Below, in pieces: positions 1 to 7,978 of a stretch of 64,000 nt of DNA. Positions within the stretch are counted from its first letter, which is position 1. Every line of letters begins with the position of its first letter. The DNA is taken from the NCBI RefSeq assembly GCF_013408985.1, contig NZ_JACBZT010000001.1, positions 1,240,001 to 1,304,000 on the forward strand. Direction: 5' to 3'. The position numbers were made by a program, and so were the translations under genes. The DNA is from Petropleomorpha daqingensis (lineage in GTDB: Bacteria; Actinomycetota; Actinomycetes; Mycobacteriales; Geodermatophilaceae). Below the pieces are notes generated by a model. It had not been told where the DNA came from and did no database searches. It worked only from the letters and a program-made list of their open reading frames with translations.

Positions 1-17
1 ACACGCGGGCCTGACGG

Positions 18-323
18 CTACCAGCTGTTGCCGCGGCGCAGTCCCCGCACGGCCGGCCGGACGTCGACCAGGTAGACGATCGCGGCGACGATCCCGGGCA
101 GCCAGAGGAACCCGGCGAACGGCACCCCGAACAGGGCGAACGGCGTCATCGAGAACTCGACCAGCGCGGCCAGCCCGGTGATGCCCGCCCACGCGGGCTT
201 GGTGAGCTTCCCGGCGGCCACGAACGACGTCGACGGGCGGAACAGCGCGTCGACGAACGCCCAGCCCGCCAGCACGAACATCGCCGTGTAGAGGGCGGTC
301 ATGAACAGCCATTCGAAGCCCAC
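18..323 (-). CDS. DUF2516 family membrane protein
   Basis: Small 101-residue integral membrane protein with three hydrophobic stretches (about residues 4-25, 42-62 and 66-88) and a basic C-terminal tail. The sequence matches the DUF2516 family, whose function is not known. It lies downstream of the hbhA-like gene on the same strand, the position of Rv0476 next to M. tuberculosis hbhA, so the synteny is conserved. A strong hairpin separates it from hbhA, so it is probably transcribed separately or only by read-through. The start is GTG at 323; an internal ATG at 302 is an alternative. Confidence 0.8.
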   Translation of the reverse strand: MGFEWLFMTALYTAMFVLAGWAFVDALFRPSTSFVAAGKLTKPAWAGITGLAALVEFSMTPFALFGVPFAGFLWLPGIVAAIVYLVDVRPAVRGLRRGNSW

Positions 324-375
324 GCGGGCAGGGTACTCGCGCGGGCCGGTCCGCCAGGGGCTCCAGCGGACAGCA

Positions 376-413
376 CAGGGCCCCGGAGCGCTGTGCGCAG
401 CTCCGGGGCCCTG
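376..413 (-). terminator. Intrinsic-type terminator hairpin after hbhA-like gene
   Basis: Perfect 14-bp inverted repeat (arms 376-389 and 400-413, CAGGGCCCCGGAGC and its complement) around a 10-nt loop, starting 17 nt beyond the stop of the hbhA-like gene in the minus direction. No U-tract follows, as is usual for high-GC actinobacterial terminators. Confidence 0.75.
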
Positions 414-430
414 ATCCTTTCGTTCCCGCG

Positions 431-1198
431 TCAGGCCTTCTTGGCCGGGACGGCGGTCGGGTCGGCCGGCTTGGCGGTCCGGGCGCGGCTGGTGCGCGGC
501 TTGCTCACCGACGCACTGGCCTTCGCCGGGGAACTCTTCCGGGCGGCCGTCGTGCTCTTGCGCGGCGCGCGCTTGGCCGGGGTCTCGGCGGCGGCGTCGA
601 CGGTCTCCTTGGTGCTCTCGGCGGCCTCGGCGGTCTTGCTCTCGGCCTTGTCGGCGACCTTGGTGGCCTTGGCAGCGGTCTTCTGCGCGACCGAGGTCAC
701 CTCGTTGGAGGCGTCCTTGACGGCCTTGGCGCCGTCCTCGATGGCCTCCTCGACCGTGCCCTCGACGGTGTCGACGGCGTTCTCGGCGCGACGGACGACC
801 CGGCGGAAGCCGGGCTGCTGGCGCAGCTCCTCGACGACGTGGGCACCGCGCTCGGCGAGCGCCTCGACGGTGGCGAACGCCTGGGTGCGGGCGGTCTCGA
901 CCAGGCCGGTCACCGTGGTGCGGACGGCCTCGGGACGGACCGACGCGCGGAACTGCTCGGCGGCGGCGCGGGCCTGACCGGCGGCCTCGGTGGCCCGGGT
1001 GCGGGCCTCCTTGACGCCCAGGTCGGCCTGGACCTTGGCCTCGCCCGGCAGCGCCTCGGCGCGGTTGCGGAGCTGGTCGACGACGAGCTTGGCGCGCTGG
1101 ACGGCCAGGTCGCCGGCGCCGATCGTGGCCAGGACGGGGGTCTTGGCGAAGTGGACGGCGGTCTCGCCGTACTGCTTCACGGTCTGGGTGGCAGTCAT
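431..1198 (-). CDS. hbhA: Heparin-binding hemagglutinin-like protein (HbhA family)
   Basis: A 255-residue protein with no signal peptide. The N-terminal half (about residues 1-150) is helical and rich in Ala/Glu/Arg heptads typical of the HbhA coiled coil; from about residue 150 it becomes a Lys/Ala/Pro-rich low-complexity tail. In mycobacteria the Lys/Pro/Ala tail binds heparan sulfate and the protein is a surface adhesin; in a soil actinobacterium an envelope or lipid-domain role is more likely (inference). Its ATG overlaps the stop of the upstream XRE regulator gene (ATGA), so the two are translationally coupled, in the order XRE-hbhA-DUF2516 seen at Rv0474-Rv0476. Confidence 0.75.
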   Translation of the reverse strand: MTATQTVKQYGETAVHFAKTPVLATIGAGDLAVQRAKLVVDQLRNRAEALPGEAKVQADLGVKEARTRATEAAGQARAAAEQFRASVRPEAVRTTVTGLVETARTQAFATVEALAERGAHVVEELRQQPGFRRVVRRAENAVDTVEGTVEEAIEDGAKAVKDASNEVTSVAQKTAAKATKVADKAESKTAEAAESTKETVDAAAETPAKRAPRKSTTAARKSSPAKASASVSKPRTSRARTAKPADPTAVPAKKA

Positions 1199-1686
1199 GC
1201 CGACTCCTTCGTGGTTGGGGGAACGTTCGCGGTGCGGGAAGAGTCAGGGGTGCGGGCGGCGTGCTCGCGGACGTAGGTCTCGTACAGCTCGAGCAGCACC
1301 GCCTTGTGCCGCTCCGAGAGAGCGGGGTCCGAGCGGATGGCCGCCACCGTGTCCGGTGTGCCGGACCGCCGGTCGAGGATCCCGGCCTGCTCGTAGAGCG
1401 ACTCGGCCGAGATCTTCAGCCCCTTGGCGATCGCGGCGAGGATCTCCGCGGACGGCTTGCGGAGGCCCCTCTCCACCTGGGACAGGTACGGGTTGCTGAC
1501 CCCGGCGGTGCGGGCCAGCTCGCGCAGCGACACGCTGGCGGCGTTGCGCTGCTCCCGGATGAACTCACCCACAGCCGACGCGGACGGCGCCGCGCCGACG
1601 GTCTCCGCAACGGAACCAGCGACCCGGTCCACCTTCTCGCGGACCGTCGTCACCTGCTCCCGCACGAACTCCGTGGGCTTCTGCAC
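1195..1686 (-). CDS. XRE-family transcriptional regulator (Rv0474-like)
   Basis: With the GTG start at 1686 the protein has 163 residues, with a helix-turn-helix of XRE type at about residues 40-95 (SLRELARTAGVSNPYLSQVE). It is the first gene of the hbhA-like operon. A longer reading from TTG at 1722 is possible, but that codon sits in the loop of an 11-bp inverted repeat that looks like an operator, so the GTG start placing the repeat upstream is preferred. The ligand is unknown; autoregulation through the upstream repeat is the simplest reading. Confidence 0.8.
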   Translation of the reverse strand: MQKPTEFVREQVTTVREKVDRVAGSVAETVGAAPSASAVGEFIREQRNAASVSLRELARTAGVSNPYLSQVERGLRKPSAEILAAIAKGLKISAESLYEQAGILDRRSGTPDTVAAIRSDPALSERHKAVLLELYETYVREHAARTPDSSRTANVPPTTKESA

Positions 1687-1705
1687 GTGACCTACGTTAG
1701 GCGAC

Positions 1706-1739
1706 GGTGCTAGCTCTTGCAAGCGGAGGAGCTAGCACC
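1706..1739 (-). promoter_or_regulatory. Inverted-repeat operator upstream of the XRE regulator
   Basis: Perfect 11-bp inverted repeat, GGTGCTAGCTC at 1706-1716 and GAGCTAGCACC at 1729-1739, separated by 12 nt. Its centre is about 36 bp upstream of the GTG start at 1686. The size and position fit a dimeric repressor site, most simply for the XRE protein itself. Confidence 0.65.
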
Positions 1740-1773
1740 CGACCGTGAGGCTCCTCACAGGCAAAAGTCCAGT

Positions 1774-2742
1774 TCAGGCGTTTACGGACGCCGCCGACCG
1801 GATCTCACCGACCACACCGTCGCCGCCGGAGACCGGGGTCAGCAACCAGGGAGCAAGCAGGTCGTCGCGCACGCCGAGCCGGCGCAGTCCCGCGGCGAGC
1901 ACCGGGGTGCGGCCCCGCTCGCTGCCGTCGTCGAGCTTGAGCGCGACCGCCCCGCGACCGGGCACCGCCGCGACGTGCACGCCGTCCGCACCGCCCTTGA
2001 CCAGCAGACCGGGGACGGCCTGCATCAGCTCGGTGTCCTCGCGGCCGGTGCCGGCGACCAGCCAGGGGTGGGCGCGCATGGCGTCGGCGACCGACCGCTC
2101 CTGGCTGCCTTCGGGCGCCTGGACCAGCGACAGCACCCCGCGGGCCAGCCCGCTCAGGGGCAGCGCGTGCTGGGGCGCACCGCACCCGTCGACGACGACG
2201 GCCGCCACCGGGTGCTCGGCCGTCTCGGCCAGCCGCGCCTCGATCGCCTGTTGCAGCGGGTGCCCCCGCTCGAGGTAGCCCTCGACCGGCCAGCCGGCGG
2301 CCACGCAGGCCGAGACCATCGCCGCGTGCTTGCCCGAGCAGTTCATCGCCAGCCGCTCGGGCGCCCGGCCCTCGGCCAGCCAGCGGGCGCGGGTGGGCTC
2401 GTGCATCGGCAGCGCCGGTGGGCAGCCGAGGTGCTCGGGCTCGAGCCCGACGGCGGCGAGCATCCCGGCGACGAGCTCGCGGTGGCCGTCCTCGCCGTTG
2501 TGCGACGCGGCGCCGATGGCCAGCTCCTCGGTCGACCGCGGCGCCCAGCCGGAGGCGAGCATCGCGGTCGCCTGCACCGGCTTGTTCGACGAGCGGGGCA
2601 GGATCGGCTGGTCGATCGCGCCGGCGGCGAAGAGCACGTCGCCGTCGGCATCGAGGACGACGAGCGCCCCCCGGTGCACCGACTCCAGGAACCCGGAGCG
2701 CCACACCTCCACCAGGACGGGGTTGTCAGGCCAGAAGTTCAT
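1774..2742 (-). CDS. Asparaginase (actinobacterial type, PF06089 family)
   Basis: A 322-residue protein of the asparaginase II family found in actinobacteria and rhizobia, unrelated in sequence to E. coli AnsA/AnsB. Family hallmarks include the N-terminal VEVWRSGFLESVHRG and RSSNKPVQA segments and GCGAPQHALPL in the middle. It hydrolyses L-asparagine to aspartate and ammonia in the cytoplasm (family knowledge). It is the last gene of the five-gene operon starting at 5708; its ATG overlaps the rsiG stop. Confidence 0.85.
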   Translation of the reverse strand: MNFWPDNPVLVEVWRSGFLESVHRGALVVLDADGDVLFAAGAIDQPILPRSSNKPVQATAMLASGWAPRSTEELAIGAASHNGEDGHRELVAGMLAAVGLEPEHLGCPPALPMHEPTRARWLAEGRAPERLAMNCSGKHAAMVSACVAAGWPVEGYLERGHPLQQAIEARLAETAEHPVAAVVVDGCGAPQHALPLSGLARGVLSLVQAPEGSQERSVADAMRAHPWLVAGTGREDTELMQAVPGLLVKGGADGVHVAAVPGRGAVALKLDDGSERGRTPVLAAGLRRLGVRDDLLAPWLLTPVSGGDGVVGEIRSAASVNA

Positions 2743-3296
2743 CGGCCTTCGTCGGCCAGCAGCGCGGCGACGTCGGCCTCGCCCTCGCGGTAGCGGCGCC
2801 CCAGCTCACCGGCGAGGGCGTCCATCACGTTCTGCACGCCGCGGCGACGCTCGGAGAGCCCCTTCTCGGCCTCGGCGAGCGCCCGGGCGGCCTTCTCGAG
2901 CTTGGCGTCGGACAGCTCCTGGATCGAGGAGAGGTCGACGTCGGTCAGCCCGTTGACCCAGGACTCGAACTCCTCGGGGGACGACGGCTGCACGGTCTGG
3001 TGCCGGCCCAGGCCGTGGGCGGGGCCCCGGCCCTTCTCGGCGAGGATCTCCGGCAGCAGGTCCATCAGCGAGCGCCCGTCGTTGTCGGCGCGGCGCTGCA
3101 GCTCGCGCCGGACGATGTCGAGCCGCCCCTGCAGCAGCCGCCGCGTGTAGGAGAGGTTGACCTCCTCCTGCTCGGCCTGCCGGCGCAGCCGGCGCACCTC
3201 GGCCATCGGCAGGGTCTCCGCGCCATCGAGGAACGACGGGTCGAGCAGCGCGTCGACGGCGGCGCCGCCCGCGGCGGTCGGCTTCCTGGGACTCAC
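2739..3296 (-). CDS. rsiG: RsiG-type c-di-GMP-responsive anti-sigma factor
   Basis: A 185-residue, largely helical protein. It contains two exact copies of the RsiG c-di-GMP-binding signature E-x3-S-x2-R-x3-Q-x3-D: E45/S49/R52/Q56/D60 (EVNLSYTRRLLQGRLD) and E144/S148/R151/Q155/D159 (EKGLSERRRGVQNVMD). In Streptomyces the two signature helices form an antiparallel coiled coil that binds a c-di-GMP dimer and sequesters the sigma factor WhiG. No sigma factor gene is in this window, so the partner must lie elsewhere. The GTG start at 3296 overlaps the BKACE stop by GTGA; earlier in-frame codons lie inside the BKACE gene. Confidence 0.88.
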   Translation of the reverse strand: MSPRKPTAAGGAAVDALLDPSFLDGAETLPMAEVRRLRRQAEQEEVNLSYTRRLLQGRLDIVRRELQRRADNDGRSLMDLLPEILAEKGRGPAHGLGRHQTVQPSSPEEFESWVNGLTDVDLSSIQELSDAKLEKAARALAEAEKGLSERRRGVQNVMDALAGELGRRYREGEADVAALLADEGR

Positions 3297-4141
3297 GGTG
3301 CGGCCTCCACGGTCGTGCGGTTGTCGATGCCGAGGAACGCCCGGGCCTCGGCGGTGGTCAGCGGCGGGCGCTGGGCGATGCGGGCCAGCCCGGCCGCCCG
3401 TGCCACCAACTGTGCGTTGTCCCGGACCGGTTCGCCGGGAGCGTAGGTGAGCGTGTCCTCCATACCCACCCGCAGGTGGCCGCCGGCCGACAGCGCGGCG
3501 AGCATCACCGGCAGCGAGGTACGCCCGACGCCGGTAGCGGCAAAGGTCGATCCCTGAGGAAGCAGCGGCAGGCAGGCGGCGAGCGCCTGCGTCGTCCCGG
3601 GCATGCCGCCGGGGACGCCCATGACCAGGTCGACGTGCACGCGACCGCCGTGCGGCGCCCCGTGCTTGTCGAGCAGCCGCTGCAGCGTGGCCAGCTGGCC
3701 GAGGTCGAAGACCTCGTACTCGGGCACGATCCCCCGCTGCTGCATCTGCGTGTGCAGCTCGACGATCAGGTCCCACGGGTTGGAGAAGACGTCGCGGCCG
3801 AAGTTGACCGTGCCCAGGGTGAGCGAGGCGGCGTCCGGCTCGACGTCGAGGACGGCCAGCCGCTGGTCGAACGGGTCGGTGACCGCGCCGCCGCTGGAGA
3901 TCTGCACGACCAGGTCGGTCGCCTCGCGCACCGCCTGGACGACCTCCCGGCAGCGGCCGAGGTCCAGCGTCGGGCGGGTGTCCTCCCCGCGGACGTGCAG
4001 GTGGATCACCGCGGCGCCGATCGCCTGGCAGTCGCGCGCGGTGGCCACGACCTCGTCGACGGTCACCGGCAGCGCCGGGACGTCGGCCTTCGCCGACTCC
4101 GCGCCGGTGGGCGCGAGGGTGATGAGGGTGCCCGGGGTCAC
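3293..4141 (-). CDS. BKACE family beta-keto acid cleavage enzyme (DUF849)
   Basis: A 282-residue TIM-barrel protein of the 3-keto-5-aminohexanoate cleavage (Kce/BKACE) family. Visible hallmarks are the N-terminal ITLAPTGAES, the metal-binding HLHVRG at about 47-52, QISSGG at 80-85 and the C-terminal VGMEDTL. Family members condense a beta-keto acid with acetyl-CoA to give acetoacetate and a CoA ester, using Zn2+; the substrate cannot be read from sequence. The GTG start at 4141 overlaps the ygfZ stop, and the 3-prime end overlaps rsiG. Confidence 0.85.
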   Translation of the reverse strand: MTPGTLITLAPTGAESAKADVPALPVTVDEVVATARDCQAIGAAVIHLHVRGEDTRPTLDLGRCREVVQAVREATDLVVQISSGGAVTDPFDQRLAVLDVEPDAASLTLGTVNFGRDVFSNPWDLIVELHTQMQQRGIVPEYEVFDLGQLATLQRLLDKHGAPHGGRVHVDLVMGVPGGMPGTTQALAACLPLLPQGSTFAATGVGRTSLPVMLAALSAGGHLRVGMEDTLTYAPGEPVRDNAQLVARAAGLARIAQRPPLTTAEARAFLGIDNRTTVEAAP

Positions 4142-5226
4142 GCCCGCATGTTCGCAGACCGGACGGCGCGCACGCGCTCCCGGGCGGCGGCGACCTCGGC
4201 GTCGACCTCGGCCGGGGCGTCGTCCGGGTCGATCGCGGCGGTGGCCCCGCCGACGGTCAGCGCGGCGTCGGGCGCGACGGACTGCTTGACCAGCGCGAGG
4301 GCGACGACCCCCAGCTCGTGGTGCCGGACGACGGTGCCGACCCGGCCGACGTCCCGGGTGCCGGCCTGCACCGGGGTGCCGGGCGTGGGCAGCTCCTCGC
4401 TGACGCCGTCCAGGTGCAGCAGCACCAGCCGCCGCGGCGGGCGGCCGAGGTTGTGCACGCGGGCGACGGTCTCCTGACCGCGGTAGCAGCCCTTCTCGAG
4501 GTGGACGGCGGTGCGCAGCCACTCCAGCTCGTTGGGGATCGTGCGGTGGTCGGTGTCGACGCCGAACCGCGGCCGGCGGCCCTCCACCCGCAGCGCCTCG
4601 TAGGCGTCGAGGCCGGCCAGGGTCGCGCCGGCGGCGAGCAGCCGGTCGGCGACCTCGGCCACCGAGGCCCGGGGGACGAGGAGGTCGATCACCGGGGCGC
4701 CGTCGCCGATCGGCGGCATGCGGCGCACGAAACCGCCGCCGTCCAGCGGGGTGACCGCGTCCGGGACCGGGAGACCAGCGGCGTCGAGGACGGCGTCCGC
4801 CCGCGGCCCGACGAGGGACAGCACGGCCCACTGGTCGGTGGCCAGGGCCGGCTCGACGCGGAGCATGAACACCATCCGCTGCAGGAAGGTGAGCAGCTCG
4901 GCGCCGGTGCCGGGCTCGACGTCGGCCCAGGTGGTGCCGTCGAGGTCGGCGAGCACGAGGTGGTGCTCGACGTGCCCGTTCGGGGAGAGGACCAGCGCCT
5001 GGGTGCCGGTGCGGTCGGCCAGCCGTTCCAGGTGCTGGCTGGTCAGGCTGTGCAGCCAGGTCAGCCGGTCGGCACCGGGGATCGCGAGGACGTCGCGGTC
5101 GCTGCGGTCGACCAGGCCGGCGCCCTCGGCGAGCTGCCGCTGCTCGCGCAGGGGGTCGCCGTAGTGGGCGGCGACGGCACCGTTCTCGACGGCGACGGCG
5201 CCCGGGCGTCCCAGGAGGGGGTTCAT
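4138..5226 (-). CDS. ygfZ: YgfZ/GcvT-like folate-binding protein
   Basis: A 362-residue member of the YgfZ/COG0354 family related to the glycine-cleavage T protein. The family signature KGCYxGQE is present at 245-252 (KGCYRGQE) with the conserved Cys247. YgfZ proteins bind tetrahydrofolate and support repair or assembly of certain Fe-S enzymes. The gene follows a Fur-family gene with a 4-nt ATGA overlap and is followed by BKACE with a GTGA overlap, so it is the second gene of a tightly coupled operon. Confidence 0.88.
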   Translation of the reverse strand: MNPLLGRPGAVAVENGAVAAHYGDPLREQRQLAEGAGLVDRSDRDVLAIPGADRLTWLHSLTSQHLERLADRTGTQALVLSPNGHVEHHLVLADLDGTTWADVEPGTGAELLTFLQRMVFMLRVEPALATDQWAVLSLVGPRADAVLDAAGLPVPDAVTPLDGGGFVRRMPPIGDGAPVIDLLVPRASVAEVADRLLAAGATLAGLDAYEALRVEGRRPRFGVDTDHRTIPNELEWLRTAVHLEKGCYRGQETVARVHNLGRPPRRLVLLHLDGVSEELPTPGTPVQAGTRDVGRVGTVVRHHELGVVALALVKQSVAPDAALTVGGATAAIDPDDAPAEVDAEVAAARERVRAVRSANMRA

Positions 5227-5708
5227 GCGTTCTCCGATCCAGCTCTCTCGCGGCAGTTGCGGCACGTCCCCGAGAGCGCGACGTGCCCCACGTCCACGGT
5301 GAAACCCAGTTCGGCGGCCAGACGTTCCGCGGCGCTGTCGAGCAGGTCGGGGTCGGCCGAGTCGATCGTGCCGCAGGAGGCGCACACCACGTGCAGGTGC
5401 GGGTGCTCGGCGGCCGCGTGGTACACCGGCGCACCCTTGCCGAGGTGGGTGTGCCAGACCAGGCCGAGGCGCTCGAGCACCTCGAGGTTGCGGTAGACGG
5501 TGGAGGTGTCCGGCGGGGTGCCGGCCGGCCCGGCCTGCTCGCGCAGCCAGGCGACGATCGCCTCCGGCGTGGCGTGGCGCAGCGCGTCGACCGCGGCGAG
5601 CACCTGGCGGCGCGGTGCGGTCAGCCGCAGCCCCTGGGCGTGCAGCCGCTCGGCCAGGGGCGCGGACCCGTCGCCCGGGCCGCCCCGGTGCGCGTGTTCG
5701 TGCGCCAC
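5223..5708 (-). CDS. Fur-family metal-dependent regulator
   Basis: A 161-residue Fur family repressor with an N-terminal winged helix (about 15-90, including TSTVYRNLEVLERLGLV) and a C-terminal dimerisation domain. Two CxxC pairs (C109/C112 and C149/C152) form the structural zinc site, and H102/H104/H106 lie where the regulatory metal ligands are expected. The metal cannot be decided; from memory the Streptomyces nickel regulator Nur also neighbours a ygfZ gene, so Ni is possible alongside Fe, Zn or peroxide sensing. The gene heads the Fur-YgfZ-BKACE-RsiG-asparaginase operon and is divergent from pabC with only 38 bp between starts, so both promoters share one control region. Confidence 0.85.
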   Translation of the reverse strand: MAHEHAHRGGPGDGSAPLAERLHAQGLRLTAPRRQVLAAVDALRHATPEAIVAWLREQAGPAGTPPDTSTVYRNLEVLERLGLVWHTHLGKGAPVYHAAAEHPHLHVVCASCGTIDSADPDLLDSAAERLAAELGFTVDVGHVALSGTCRNCRERAGSENA

Positions 5709-5746
5709 GTGGCGAGCGTAGGCCGCCCGTGGGGCAGGCTGGGCAC

Positions 5747-6595
5747 GTGGCGGACGACCTGAGAGTGGCGCTGTGGCGCAACGGCGAGGTGCAGCTGGCG
5801 GCGGCCGACGAGCCGGTGGTGACCGCCTTCGACCAGGGCCTGGCCCGCGGGGACGGCGTCTTCGAGTCGGTCGACGTCATCGGCGGTGGCACGCCGTACC
5901 TCGACGCGCACCTGGCCCGGCTCGCCCGCTCGGCCGCGCTGCTGGAGCTCGCCGACCCCGGGGCGGCGGTCTGGCGCGCGCTGGTCGACGCGCTGGTGGA
6001 GAAGTGGCCGGACGACGTCGAGGGCGCCTGCCGGCTCTACCTGACCCGGGGGTTGGGTGAGGGGGTGCCGCCGACGGTGCTCGCGGTGCTGTCCCCGGTG
6101 TCGGCTGAGGTGCTGCGCCAGCGTGCGGAGGGCATCGCCGTCGTCAGCCTGCAGCTCGGCGTCCCGGCCGATCTGCGCGCCCACGCGCCGTGGCTGCTGG
6201 GCGGGGCGAAGACGCTCTCCTACGCGGTGAACATGGCCGCTCTGCGGCACGCGCACGCGCAAGGTGCCGACGACGTCGTCTTCACCTCGCTGGAGGGCGG
6301 GCTGCTGGAGGGGCCGACGTCGACCGTCGTCTGGGCGGCCGGCGGCGCGCTGCGCACGCCGCCGCTGGAGACCGGGATCCTCGCCGGGACGACGATGGGC
6401 CGGCTGTTCGCCCGCGCGGCCGACGCGGGGTGGCCGACCGAGGTCGTGCCCGGCACGGTCGCCGACCTGCACGCCGCGGACGCGGTGTGGCTGGTGTCCG
6501 GCGTCCGCGGGGCGGCGACGGTGCACACCCTGGACGGCGTCCGGCGCGGCGACGCAGGCCTCTCGGCGCGGGTGCGGGAGCTGCTCGACCGGTAG
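5747..6595 (+). CDS. pabC: Aminodeoxychorismate lyase / class IV aminotransferase
   Basis: A 282-residue fold-type IV PLP enzyme. The Schiff-base lysine is K155 in GGAKTLSYAVNM, and E188 in LLEGPTSTV is the usual cofactor-ring ligand. PabC-type enzymes release pyruvate from 4-amino-4-deoxychorismate to give p-aminobenzoate for folate synthesis; branched-chain or D-amino acid aminotransferase activity is an alternative within the family. Start GTG at 5747 was chosen because a -10-like CAGGCT ends 6 nt upstream, suggesting a leaderless mRNA. A folate role fits its divergence from the ygfZ operon. Confidence 0.8.
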   Translation: MADDLRVALWRNGEVQLAAADEPVVTAFDQGLARGDGVFESVDVIGGGTPYLDAHLARLARSAALLELADPGAAVWRALVDALVEKWPDDVEGACRLYLTRGLGEGVPPTVLAVLSPVSAEVLRQRAEGIAVVSLQLGVPADLRAHAPWLLGGAKTLSYAVNMAALRHAHAQGADDVVFTSLEGGLLEGPTSTVVWAAGGALRTPPLETGILAGTTMGRLFARAADAGWPTEVVPGTVADLHAADAVWLVSGVRGAATVHTLDGVRRGDAGLSARVRELLDR

Positions 6596-6667
6596 CCTGG
6601 TCATCAGGTGCGCCGGGAAGTCTGGTCGGCAGGTCCGACCCGACCCCTGATCCTGGAGCCGCCGTCC
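6593..6667 (+). ncRNA. Candidate cation-sensing leader RNA of nhaA
   Basis: A -10-like TAGCCT (6593-6598) overlaps the pabC stop; transcription would begin near 6603. The leader can fold with a closing stem ATCAGG (6603-6608)/CCTGAT (6646-6651), an inner stem GCCG (6612-6615)/CGGC (6627-6630) and GGTC (6632-6635)/GACC (6642-6645). A competing stem GGTCGG (6624-6629)/CCGACC (6635-6640) excludes the inner stem. The closing stem ends just before the GGAG ribosome-binding site at 6655-6658. Leaders sensing Li+ or Na+ (nhaA-I and nhaA-II motifs) precede nhaA in other bacteria; the class here is not settled. Confidence 0.5.
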
Positions 6668-7969
6668 ATGCCTGGTCCCGTCCGCCTGTTCGCCCGCGGG
6701 TCGTGGGCCGAGACCCGCCGGATCGCCGACATCCTCAGCAAGGAGACGGTCGGCGGCGTCCTGCTGCTGGCCGGCACCGTGCTCGCGCTCGCCTGGGCGA
6801 ACTCGCCCTGGTCGGCGTCCTACGAGGCGCTGCGGGACACCGAGGTCGGCCCGGCCGCGCTGCACCTGCACCTGACCCTCGGCGAGTGGGCGGCCGACGG
6901 GCTGCTCGCGATCTTCTTCTTCGTCGCCGGGCTCGAGCTCAAGCGCGAGTTCGTCGCCGGCGACCTGCGCGATCCGCGGCGGGCGGCGCTGCCGGTGGCG
7001 GCCGCGGTCGGCGGCATGGCCGTCCCCGCGGTGATCTACACGCTGGTCAACCTCGGCGGCGGTGGCCTGCGGGGCTGGGCGATCCCGACCGCGACCGACA
7101 TCGCGTTCGCGCTCGCCGTCCTGGCCGTGATCAGCACGCACCTGCCCAGCGGGCTGCGCACCTTCCTGCTCACCCTCGCCGTCGTCGACGACCTGCTGGC
7201 CATCACGATCATCGCGATCTTCTACACCTCGGAACTGCACCTGCCCTGGCTGCTGCTGGCGCTGCTGCCTCTGGCCGCGTTCGGGGTGCTGGTGCAGAGG
7301 CGGGTCCGGTCGTGGTGGCTGCTGCTGCCGCTCGCCGCGCTCACGTGGGGGCTGGTGCACGCCTCGGGCGTGCACGCGACGGTGGCCGGGGTGCTGCTCG
7401 CGTTCACCGTGCCGGTCGTCCGGTCAGAGGCGGCGGGCGGTCCGGACGCCGGACCGGGGCTGGCCGAGCACTTCGAGCACCGCTTCCGCCCGCTCTCGGC
7501 CGGGATCGCCGTCCCGGTCTTCGCCTTCTTCGCCGCCGGCGTGACCATCGGCGGCCTGTCCGGGCTGGTCGACTCGCTGCAGGACCGGGTAGCGCTCGGC
7601 GTGGTCGTCGGGCTGGTGGTCGGAAAGACGATCGGGATCAGCGGGGCGACCTGGCTGGTCTCCCGCTTCACGCGGGCCCGGCTGGACGAGGAGCTGGGCT
7701 GGCCCGATGTGGTCGGCCTGGCACTGCTCGGGGGGATCGGCTTCACCGTCTCGCTGCTCATCGGCGAGCTGGCGTTCGGCGCGGGATCGGTCCGCGACGA
7801 GCACGCCAAGGTGGGCGTTCTGGTCGGCACGGTGGCGGCGGCGTTGCTGGCCGCGGTCCTGCTCCGGCTGCGCAACCGCCGCTACCGCCGGCTGGCGGCC
7901 CTCGAGCAGGTCGACGCGGACGGCGACGGCGTTCCGGACGTGTTCGGACCGGATTTCGCCGACGGCTGA
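6668..7969 (+). CDS. nhaA: Na+/H+ antiporter NhaA
   Basis: A 433-residue NhaA-type antiporter with about 12 transmembrane segments. Family motifs include NSPW near the N-terminus, [29 protein letters not shown] and the ion-binding Asp pair in VVDDLLAI. It exchanges cytoplasmic Na+ or Li+ for protons and supports pH homeostasis. The hydrophilic C-terminal tail ends with [15 protein letters not shown], an acidic stretch resembling a calcium-binding dockerin-like loop, which is unusual. The ATG at 6668 has GGAG 9 nt upstream. Confidence 0.92.
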   Translation: MPGPVRLFARGSWAETRRIADILSKETVGGVLLLAGTVLALAWANSPWSASYEALRDTEVGPAALHLHLTLGEWAADGLLAIFFFVAGLELKREFVAGDLRDPRRAALPVAAAVGGMAVPAVIYTLVNLGGGGLRGWAIPTATDIAFALAVLAVISTHLPSGLRTFLLTLAVVDDLLAITIIAIFYTSELHLPWLLLALLPLAAFGVLVQRRVRSWWLLLPLAALTWGLVHASGVHATVAGVLLAFTVPVVRSEAAGGPDAGPGLAEHFEHRFRPLSAGIAVPVFAFFAAGVTIGGLSGLVDSLQDRVALGVVVGLVVGKTIGISGATWLVSRFTRARLDEELGWPDVVGLALLGGIGFTVSLLIGELAFGAGSVRDEHAKVGVLVGTVAAALLAAVLLRLRNRRYRRLAALEQVDADGDGVPDVFGPDFADG

Positions 7970-7978
7970 TTTATGCCG

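Noticed and set aside
1687-1722. Longer N-terminus for the XRE regulator from TTG 1722
   Set aside because: The codon lies within the loop of an inverted repeat that fits an operator; no ribosome-binding site; extra residues not family-like.
1706-1739. CIRCE/HrcA site
   Set aside because: Arms resemble part of TTAGCACTC-N9-GAGTGCTAA but the order of bases and spacing differ, and there is no heat-shock gene here.
5223-5708. Calling the Fur-family gene nur or zur
   Set aside because: Neighbourhood recalls Nur, but metal specificity cannot be decided from residues visible here.
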